Shown piece after piece: positions 43,242-49,101 of a stretch of 49,101 bases of DNA. The stretch's first letter is position 1. The number at the start of each line of letters is the position of its first letter. This DNA is from Oscillospiraceae bacterium. Lineage in GTDB: Bacteria; Bacillota; Clostridia; Oscillospirales; Acutalibacteraceae. The stretch spans positions 1 to 49,101 of the forward strand of contig SVPD01000016.1 of assembly GCA_015066045.1 (NCBI GenBank), written 5' to 3'. The translations under genes and the position numbers were made by a program. Below the pieces are notes generated by a model. The model had not been told where the DNA came from. It searched no databases and saw only the letters and a list, made by a program, of their open reading frames with translations.

Positions 43242-44288
43242 TTATTCGCTTACCGCACTCAGAGGCTTGATGTCGATTTTCCAGCCTGTGAGCTTGGCAG
43301 CAAGTCTTACATTCTGTCCCTTATTACCGATAGCCAGTGAAAGCTGACTGTCAGGAACTACTACTCTGCAGCTCTTCGGGCTTTCGCTGATAACCTCGAC
43401 AGAAATAGCCTCTGCGGGAGCGAGAGAAGCAGAAATGTATTTTTCGGGCTCTTCACTGTAGGAAACGATGTCGATTTTTTCGCCGCAGAGAGTTTCAACG
43501 ATGTTACTTACACGCTGACCTCTGGGACCGATACATGCGCCTACTGCATCTACATTTTCGTCATTACTCATAACGGCAATCTTAGTTCTGGAGCCTGCCT
43601 CTCTGGAAACGGAGATAACCTGAACGGTGCCGTCGTAAATTTCGGGAACCTCGGTTTCGAAAAGTCTCTTAACCAGACCGGGATGCTTTCTGGAGATATT
43701 GGCATAGCTGGTGCCGCTTTCTTCCTTTATGGAAGCTACGAACACCTTGATAAGCTGACCGGGCTGGAGAACCTCGCCGGGAATCTGCTCGTTTTTGGGG
43801 AGAATAACATTTGCTCTGCCGATTTCGATGGAAGCGTCGCCTGTGTCGGGATAGACGATATTTACCTTAGCGGTAACAACCTCCTGATCTCTTTCCTGAA
43901 GCTCTTTGGCCTTGAGCTCCTTTTCAGCCTCTCTGATACCCTGACGGATAACGCTTTTGGCTGTCTGTGCCACGATTCTGCCGAACTTTTTAGGATCGAG
44001 GGTAATCTCTACAAATGAGCCTACCTGTGCGTTTTCATCGTAATTTCTGGCCTGCTCGAGAGTCATCTCTGCGAGGGGCTCCTCGATTTCGTCCACTACG
44101 GCGATTCTTACATAAACATCCATAGTCTGCTTCTCGGGATCGATATCACACACTACATTGTCTCTGTTTCCGTAGCTGTTTTTGGTTGCTGAAATTATTG
44201 CGGCCTTGATTTTTTCATACATATAGTCCGCAGGGATACCGTTTTCCTTTTCGAGCAGTGCGATTGCCTCAAAAAATTCTTTGTTCAT
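43242..44288 (-). CDS. nusA: Transcription termination/antitermination factor NusA
   Basis: NusA binds RNA polymerase and influences pausing, termination and antitermination. The 348 residues have the N-terminal polymerase-binding domain (1-125), an S1 domain (about 130-200), and two KH domains with GACIGPRGQRVSNIVETL and LAIGNKGQNVRLAAKLTGWKI. It lacks the C-terminal acidic repeats of proteobacterial NusA, which is normal for Firmicutes. AAAGGA lies a little far (about 13 bases) from ATG 44288. It follows rimP and may autoregulate the operon, as in other bacteria. Confidence 0.96.
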   Translation of the reverse strand: MNKEFFEAIALLEKENGIPADYMYEKIKAAIISATKNSYGNRDNVVCDIDPEKQTMDVYVRIAVVDEIEEPLAEMTLEQARNYDENAQVGSFVEITLDPKKFGRIVAQTAKSVIRQGIREAEKELKAKELQERDQEVVTAKVNIVYPDTGDASIEIGRANVILPKNEQIPGEVLQPGQLIKVFVASIKEESGTSYANISRKHPGLVKRLFETEVPEIYDGTVQVISVSREAGSRTKIAVMSNDENVDAVGACIGPRGQRVSNIVETLCGEKIDIVSYSEEPEKYISASLAPAEAISVEVISESPKSCRVVVPDSQLSLAIGNKGQNVRLAAKLTGWKIDIKPLSAVSE

Positions 44289-44325
44289 TTTTTCTGTTCA
44301 TCCTTTCTCGGTTCTTTACCTTTGA

Positions 44326-44796
44326 TTACATTTCAAAATCGTCCGCTTTAATCCATGAGGCTTCCTTTTTAGTAAAGGTGAAGCCGCTTTCGTCGGACAT
44401 TCTTATGGTTATATTACCGTCGTTATAGTCCTCGAGAATTCCGCTGAACTCTCTTTTACCCTCGACGGGACGTATCATTTTAACTTTGATTTTTTCTCCC
44501 ACGTAAGCGGTAAAATGCTCGTCTCTGACGAGATCCCTTTCCACTCCGGGAGAGCTTACCTCCAGGAAATAAGCCTGCTCGATAGGATCGCTTTCGTCCA
44601 AGGGCTTATTGATGGCGTGTGTCATATCCACACAGTCATCGATGCTCACTCCGCCTTGCTTGTCGATGAAAATACGCAGATACCAGTCGGCGCCTTCCTT
44701 AAGGAAGCGGACATCCCATATGCTCAGTCCGAGCTCCTTTGCCAAAGGCTCTGCCATTTCCCAGACGAGGGCTACGGTGTTCTTTCCCTTTGCCAT
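44326..44796 (-). CDS. rimP: Ribosome maturation factor RimP
   Basis: RimP assists 30S subunit assembly. The 156-residue protein has the family pattern LGLSIWDVRFLKEGADWYLRIFID, DCVDMTHAINKPLDESDPI, and YFLEVSSPGVERDL, then a C-terminal SH3-like domain. ATG 44796, eight bases after AAGGAG, is chosen; the frame is open for 14 more codons without support. It heads the nusA-infB-truB-ribF operon. Confidence 0.94.
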   Translation of the reverse strand: MAKGKNTVALVWEMAEPLAKELGLSIWDVRFLKEGADWYLRIFIDKQGGVSIDDCVDMTHAINKPLDESDPIEQAYFLEVSSPGVERDLVRDEHFTAYVGEKIKVKMIRPVEGKREFSGILEDYNDGNITIRMSDESGFTFTKKEASWIKADDFEM

Positions 44797-44844
44797 AAAA
44801 TCACTCCTTAAATAATATTCAATTGTAGATTTTAGCAATAAAGA

Positions 44845-44870
44845 AGAGCGGACCTCCGAAAGCCCACTCT
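44845..44870 (-). other. Leader hairpin of the rimP-nusA operon
   Basis: In the minus-strand leader, AGAGTGGGCTT pairs with AGGTCCGCTCT (11 pairs, three of them G-T) around a TCGG loop, followed by the T-rich CTTCTTTATTGC. It may be a weak attenuator or a NusA-sensitive site in the message of nusA itself. Confidence 0.5.
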
Positions 44871-44892
44871 AAACTACACTACTAACATCTGT

Positions 44893-44921
44893 ATAATATC
44901 ATACTTTTCCCCATAAATCAA
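44893..44921 (-). promoter_or_regulatory. Promoter of the rimP-nusA-infB operon
   Basis: On the minus strand TTGATT (44921-44916) and TATTAT (44898-44893) are 17 bases apart. The leader before rimP is about 90 bases long and holds a hairpin. Confidence 0.7.
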
Positions 44922-44953
44922 GTATTAAGAGATATTTTTTTCGGAAAATTCCC

Positions 44954-44994
44954 TTTACCTCAGAACACATTTATGATATTATACTATATAGTAT
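44954..44994 (+). promoter_or_regulatory. Promoter of the membrane protein / GH20 operon with palindrome
   Basis: TTTACC (44954-44959) and TATTAT (44977-44982) are 17 bases apart. A perfect 14-base palindrome, ATACTATATAGTAT (44981-44994), overlaps the end of the -10 box and the expected start point, a plausible operator. Confidence 0.6.
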
Positions 44995-45014
44995 GAAAAC
45001 AAAGGAGATTTTTT

Positions 45015-45446
45015 ATGGAAACATTACTCGCATCAATGAAGGAGCTTTTCTTCACAAATGTACCCGCCTCGGTGGCAGTTATCGGTCTGGCAGCCTACTT
45101 TTTCGGCATGGCAGTGGTGTTCATCGCCTCTCCGATTAAAAATGCCGAAAGCTTTTCCGTCAAGCCTGTAGACAATGCGGGAAAAACAGAAATCCGTGTT
45201 TATTACGGCGGTATTTCCTTCGCTCTGGGCGCCTTCCTCGTTTATCTCACCGTGGCACTGGGCACACCCGTTTACTCACTCGTGGGCGGTCTTTTCTTCT
45301 CCACCACCGTTTTAGTGACCAGAACCATCTTCCTTTTCGTGGATAAAGGCTGGAAATGTCCCTATACCAAACTCGCTATCCCCGCAGAAAGCCTTTTCGT
45401 AATCGCTCTGTGGGTATGCTTCATCCTTTCAAAGACTCTCTATTAA
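45015..45446 (+). CDS. Four-helix integral membrane protein, DUF4345-like
   Basis: This 143-residue protein has four predicted membrane helices (about 18-38, 64-84, 88-108 and 120-140). The pattern RVYYGGISFALGAFL after the first loop resembles DUF4345 proteins, small membrane proteins without known function. AAAGGAGATTTTTT precedes ATG 45015. It lies 16 bases before the first GH20 gene and is cotranscribed with it. A transport role for hexosamines is not supported by any motif. Confidence 0.65.
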   Translation: METLLASMKELFFTNVPASVAVIGLAAYFFGMAVVFIASPIKNAESFSVKPVDNAGKTEIRVYYGGISFALGAFLVYLTVALGTPVYSLVGGLFFSTTVLVTRTIFLFVDKGWKCPYTKLAIPAESLFVIALWVCFILSKTLY

Positions 45447-45462
45447 TGAAAAGAGGAAAGAT

Positions 45463-47046
45463 ATGATTTATCCGATTATTCCTAAACCGCAGAAAATTAC
45501 CGCAGGTGATACCGTAGTTTTCACGCTCACGAAATACTGTGAAATCAAGGGTGCGGAAAGGTTTCCCGAAGCAGTAAGCAGTCTCAGAAAATTTCTCGAT
45601 GAAAGCTTTTCTCTCGAGCTTCTCGGCAGCGGCAGAGAAACAATTACTCTCGGCCTGAGTGACGAAATCGGCAGTGAAGAGGGCTACACTCTCTCCGTAA
45701 AGGAAAACGAAATCCTTATCAGAGGTAAAACCGCTGCAGGCGTTTTTTACGGCATACAGACCTTAAAGCAGATGCTGATGTACGGTGAGCTTTCCCTCTG
45801 CAGTGCGGAAATAACCGATGAGCCAGCATTCCCCTACCGAGGCTTTATGCTCGACTGCGGCAGATACTTTTTCACTAAAGAGGCAGTCTTCACCTTTCTG
45901 GAAATAATGGCGCTGCATAAGCTGAATCACTTCCACTGGCATCTTACCGAGGATCAGGGCTGGAGATTTTACAGTGATAACCACCCTCTGCTGACAGAAA
46001 TCGGCTCCTACAGAAGCCACACGAATTTTAATTCGGTTCCCCATAGCGGCTATTATACCAAAGAGGATATGATGGAGATAGTGGACTATGCACACTCCCT
46101 TCACATAAAGGTAATTCCCGAAATCGACACACCGGGACACACCGTAAGTGCCATCGCCGCCTACCCCTTTCTTTCCTGCTTCGACCGTAATATGGTCACG
46201 GCTACCGGCTGGGGTGTAAAATACGACGTTCTGTGTGTCGGCAAGGAAAGCACCTTCGACTTCATACAGTCTGTTTTAGACGAGGTTACGGAGATTTTCA
46301 CCGACGGCATCATACATATCGGCGGAGACGAGGTGCCCACGGAACGCTGGAGGCTCTGCCCTCACTGTCAGAAAAGAATGAAGGATGAGGGACTCAGAGA
46401 GGAGAGCGAGCTGCACACCTACTATCTTGACAGAATAGGCGCATATCTGCGCAGCAAGGGTGTGGAGGTAATTATGTGGAATGACCGTGTAAAGGATTAT
46501 ATGCCCGACAGCTCTCTGTGCTGGCAGTTCTGGAACACGGATATGGACAAAAATGACATTTCGGGAGAAATAAAAAAGGGACGTTCCTTTATCATCTCCC
46601 CCGAAAAGGCCTATTATCTCGACCTTCCGTACGGACTGGTGGATCTGAAGGCCTGCTATGAATACGATCCCTATATCGAAGGCATCACGGAAGAAAGCAG
46701 GCATCTGCTGAAGGGTGTGGAGGCCTGTCTGTGGACGGAATTCGTCCCCGATATGGAAAAGGCCGGCTACTGTCTCTTCCCCCGTCTCGGTGCCATAAGC
46801 GAAAGTGCCTGGACCAAAAAAGAAAATAAAAGCTTTCAGGACTTTTCTGAAAGACTCGAAGGCTATTATAAGCACATAAAGGCAATCAATCTGAATTATG
46901 CCACCGCAAAGCAGGCTCTTCCCGAGGGCATCAGAAAAACGGCCTCCCGCCTTTACTGGGAAAGACGCAGACTATGCTGGGGCGGTCTCGGAAATGTGAT
47001 AACCAATAAACAAATAGAAAAGAAATACGGAAAGAAGGAAAAATAA
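45463..47046 (+). CDS. Cytoplasmic beta-N-acetylhexosaminidase, glycoside hydrolase family 20
   Basis: GH20 enzymes remove terminal N-acetylglucosamine or N-acetylgalactosamine by substrate-assisted catalysis. The 527-residue protein has the N-terminal GH20b domain (1-120) and the catalytic barrel with RGFMLDCGRYFF, HWHLTEDQGWRFY, and the catalytic pair Asp289-Glu290 in HIGGDEVP. There is no signal peptide, so it probably acts on imported oligosaccharides, such as mucin, glycan or cell-wall fragments. AGAGGAAAGAT precedes ATG 45463. A second GH20 gene follows without a gap. Confidence 0.93.
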   Translation: MIYPIIPKPQKITAGDTVVFTLTKYCEIKGAERFPEAVSSLRKFLDESFSLELLGSGRETITLGLSDEIGSEEGYTLSVKENEILIRGKTAAGVFYGIQTLKQMLMYGELSLCSAEITDEPAFPYRGFMLDCGRYFFTKEAVFTFLEIMALHKLNHFHWHLTEDQGWRFYSDNHPLLTEIGSYRSHTNFNSVPHSGYYTKEDMMEIVDYAHSLHIKVIPEIDTPGHTVSAIAAYPFLSCFDRNMVTATGWGVKYDVLCVGKESTFDFIQSVLDEVTEIFTDGIIHIGGDEVPTERWRLCPHCQKRMKDEGLREESELHTYYLDRIGAYLRSKGVEVIMWNDRVKDYMPDSSLCWQFWNTDMDKNDISGEIKKGRSFIISPEKAYYLDLPYGLVDLKACYEYDPYIEGITEESRHLLKGVEACLWTEFVPDMEKAGYCLFPRLGAISESAWTKKENKSFQDFSERLEGYYKHIKAINLNYATAKQALPEGIRKTASRLYWERRRLCWGGLGNVITNKQIEKKYGKKEK

Positions 47047-48777
47047 ATGATCAAGCTTATCCCTATGCCAAACAATCTCACCGTAAAGCAGGGCGACTGC
47101 TTTATCTACAGAAACAGAGTTCTTTTACATATCGACGAGGAGCTCGCTCCCATCGGAAAATTTGCAGAGAAATGTCTGTGCGTAAAAACAGAGAAGGCAG
47201 AAAACGAAAGCCACATCGAGTTCATCTTTGACGATACCTTGGGCGAGGAAACCTACACCCTTAAGGCCGAGGGCTACGGCGTCAAGGTTTTCGCAGGCAC
47301 CTACAGCGGTGCCTTCTACGGACTGATGACTCTCAGCCAGCTCCTTCTCACCGATAAAAGCGACAGTGAAACCCTCACCTGTCCCCAGCTCATCATCGAA
47401 AAGGACTCCCCGAAATATTCCTGGAGAGGCTTACAGTTAGATGAAAGCCGCCACTTTTTCGGCAAGGATACCGTAAAGAAATATCTTGACTTTATGGCTC
47501 TTTATAAGCTTAACCGCTTCCACTGGCATCTTACCGATGATCAGGGCTGGAGAATAGAGATAGAAAAATATCCTCTTCTGACGGAAGTCGGCTCCTACAG
47601 AAAGGGCAGTCAGATGCACGCATGGAACTGTCCGGAATATGAAGAGATTCCCCACTCGGGCTATTACACCAAGGATGATATCAGAGAGATTATCGCTTAT
47701 GCCAAAGAACGCTGCATAGAAATCGTTCCCGAAATCGACTTCCCTGCCCACTGTGCTTCAGCCATCGCAGCCTATAACCATCTGGCCTGCCGTAATATTC
47801 CCTGTGAGGTCTTTGACTTCTGCGGTAATGTGCTGGCAGAATCAAAGGGACTGAAAAACTGGAACAGACCTCTGTGTCTCGGCAAGGATGAGGTTATCGA
47901 CTTCGTAAAGGATGTAGTGTCCGAGGTGGCAGAGCTTTTCCCCTTCCCCTATTTCCACATCGGCGGTGACGAGGCACCTCAGAACGAATGGAAGAAATGT
48001 CCCGACTGTAAGAAGCGCATCAAGGATAATAAGCTGAAAAACGAAACCAATCTTCAGGCCTGGTTCACCAATGAAATCAATTCCTTCCTCAAATCCAAGG
48101 GCAAGACTATGATAGGCTGGAACGAGGTGCTTAACTCTCAGAACACGGATACGGATGTTATCGGTCAGTACTGGACCACGAGAAAGGGCGAAAATGTTAT
48201 CAGACATCTGAAAAAGGGCGGCAGAGTCATCCTTTCGCTGCATAAGGATTTCTACTTCGATATGGCCTATGACTACTGCACACCGAAGGGCACATACACC
48301 TATAGCCCCGAAAAGTCAAAAATCAAAAAGGACCTCAAAAACAATGTTCTCGGCCTCGAGGGTGAAATGTGGACCGAATGGATAACCAATGAAAACCACA
48401 TCTTCTTTATGCTCTTTAACCGCGGTCTCGCCCTGAGTGAAAACGCTTGGAGCCGGAACAAGGATTTCAAGAGCTTCAAGGCACGTCTGCAGTGTCACAA
48501 GGCTCTTATGGATGAAATGGGAATTTATTACGGAAATGACCACATCACCATGAAAAAGAACAAGGGCTACAAAAAGCGTCAGGCTAAAAAGCACGGCTTC
48601 ACCGTAAAGCATAACGATGCCGAATTCAGACTCGACGGCATTTATAACAAAGAGCAGATAAAAAAGGCCAGAAGACTGCAGAGAGAAAAGGCTGCAGAGG
48701 AAAAAGCCAAGGATATCGATGAGCTTTTCGAAATCGCTATGGACAAGGTAGCCGAGCTCGTGTTTGAAGAAGACTAA
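47047..48777 (+). CDS. Second GH20 beta-N-acetylhexosaminidase with basic C-terminal tail
   Basis: This 576-residue enzyme is a paralogue of the preceding one, with clear similarity throughout. RGLQLDESRHFFG, HWHLTDDQGWRIE and the catalytic Asp308-Glu309 in HIGGDEAP are conserved, again without a signal peptide. It differs by a C-terminal extension of about 75 residues (about 500-576) that is rich in Lys, Arg and Glu and probably forms a coiled coil, ending in an acidic helix. Its ATG directly follows the stop codon of the first gene, with AAGGA inside that gene's last codons. Two linked enzymes suggest different linkages or sugars of one substrate. Confidence 0.92.
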   Translation: MIKLIPMPNNLTVKQGDCFIYRNRVLLHIDEELAPIGKFAEKCLCVKTEKAENESHIEFIFDDTLGEETYTLKAEGYGVKVFAGTYSGAFYGLMTLSQLLLTDKSDSETLTCPQLIIEKDSPKYSWRGLQLDESRHFFGKDTVKKYLDFMALYKLNRFHWHLTDDQGWRIEIEKYPLLTEVGSYRKGSQMHAWNCPEYEEIPHSGYYTKDDIREIIAYAKERCIEIVPEIDFPAHCASAIAAYNHLACRNIPCEVFDFCGNVLAESKGLKNWNRPLCLGKDEVIDFVKDVVSEVAELFPFPYFHIGGDEAPQNEWKKCPDCKKRIKDNKLKNETNLQAWFTNEINSFLKSKGKTMIGWNEVLNSQNTDTDVIGQYWTTRKGENVIRHLKKGGRVILSLHKDFYFDMAYDYCTPKGTYTYSPEKSKIKKDLKNNVLGLEGEMWTEWITNENHIFFMLFNRGLALSENAWSRNKDFKSFKARLQCHKALMDEMGIYYGNDHITMKKNKGYKKRQAKKHGFTVKHNDAEFRLDGIYNKEQIKKARRLQREKAAEEKAKDIDELFEIAMDKVAELVFEED

Positions 48778-48823
48778 AAAAGGATTATTACGGTTACATA
48801 ACGAATAGTTTTAACAGAAAAAA

Positions 48824-48846
48824 GGTCTGTAAAAAAAGAGCAGACC
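48824..48846 (+). other. Short hairpin between GH20 operon and R2
   Basis: GGTCTG (48824-48829) pairs with CAGACC (48841-48846) around an A-rich loop. The 3' arm is the first part of repeat R2. Confidence 0.4.
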
Positions 48847-48935
48847 GCATAAGCCAAGATAAACAGAGGGTTTCTACGGATTGAAAAATCCGTAGAAACC
48901 CTTTAAAACATTAAAAGAATGGCAAAAACTGTGTT
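48841..48935 (+). repeat. Intergenic repeat R2, copy B
   Basis: This copy is inverted relative to copy A (4532-4630) in the window but has the same orientation relative to the operon it follows. The stem GGGTTTCTACGGATT (48868-48882) / AATCCGTAGAAACCC (48887-48901) has 15 perfect pairs and a GAAA loop. Two stem pairs differ from copy A on both arms together. Conserved flanks include GACCGCATAA before and CATTAAAAGAA after the hairpin. Confidence 0.8.
48868..48905 (+). terminator. Terminator-like R2 hairpin behind the GH20 operon
   Basis: The 15-bp stem is followed by TTTAAAAC, a weak T run, about 90 bases after the stop codon of the second GH20 gene. Confidence 0.6.
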
Positions 48936-48980
48936 TTCGGTTTGTTCATTCCGGCATTTTTCACGCCCCAAAGGGGCTGC

Positions 48981-49101
48981 CGCAGTAAGCGCAGACCAAA
49001 AAGCAAAACAAAAACAGATGTGTTTAAGTTGCTTCTGACTTATAAAACACATCTGTTTTAATTGTTTTACGGAATAATATGGTGTTGCATATAATAAATA
49101 T
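48981..49101 (+). repeat. Intergenic repeat R1, copy B (runs to window end)
   Basis: This copy aligns with 3557-3673 without gaps at an offset of 45424. The hairpin arms are 49011-49025 and 49045-49059. In the inner stem AAGTC has become AAGTT, which still pairs with GACTT through a G-T pair. The gap 48778-49101 holds only the two repeats and the short hairpin; I see no gene. The right end of the repeat may lie outside the window. Confidence 0.85.

Noticed and set aside
46276-46875. Minus-strand open frame (199 codons) opposite the first GH20 gene
   Set aside because: Antisense to the catalytic domain, including the Asp-Glu motif; no start signals.

Overview
The window looks like chromosomal DNA of an anaerobic, gut-type Clostridia bacterium, most likely Oscillospirales/Ruminococcaceae. 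This is inferred from the sigF sporulation operon, a Spo0A-type DNA-binding protein, Firmicutes gene orders (ylxM-ffh-rpsP-khpA; rimP-nusA-ylxR-ylxQ-infB-rbfA-nrnA-truB-ribF), LCP and BspA-type surface proteins, and A+T-rich intergenic regions with near-consensus sigma-A promoters. I see no phage, insertion sequence, CRISPR array or rRNA.

Layout. 0.1-4.4 kb: tRNA-Leu(UAA), an acyl-CoA synthetase, an LCP cell-wall ligase and a stand-alone Spo0A C-terminal-domain regulator. 4.6-8.6 kb: a minus-strand envelope O-acylation operon (SGNH, DUF4358-like, MBOAT, DHHW). 8.7-13.9 kb: a GH51 arabinofuranosidase, then a plus-strand rRNA-methyltransferase pair (rsmE, rsmF-like) and a secreted metallophosphoesterase. 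13.9-22.8 kb: a minus-strand block of a bacterial GH3-family adenylating enzyme, a 64-residue membrane protein and four exported proteins that seem to share one C-terminal domain behind four different N-terminal halves. 23.0-28.9 kb: a large lipoprotein, spoIIAA-spoIIAB-sigF, folC and an unrecognised protein. 29.0-34.4 kb: a two-component system, yebC, and ylxM-ffh-rpsP-khpA. 34.4-44.8 kb: the minus-strand rimP-nusA-infB-truB-ribF operon, ending in a HAD phosphatase and a zinc-ribbon membrane protein. 45.0-48.8 kb: a small membrane protein and two tandem cytoplasmic GH20 hexosaminidases.

Most genes are housekeeping (translation, ribosome maturation, protein targeting, folate, flavin). The accessory content concerns the cell surface: LCP ligase, O-acylation, exported Ig/FN3/LRR proteins, and enzymes for arabinosides and N-acetylhexosaminides.

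The least expected signals are: (1) two intergenic hairpin repeat families, each present twice, placed behind operons, with pair-preserving changes between copies; (2) the apparently undescribed C-terminal domain shared by four neighbouring exported proteins; (3) the receiver-less Spo0A-like regulator with a 0A-box-like site on its own promoter. All alignments were made by eye.
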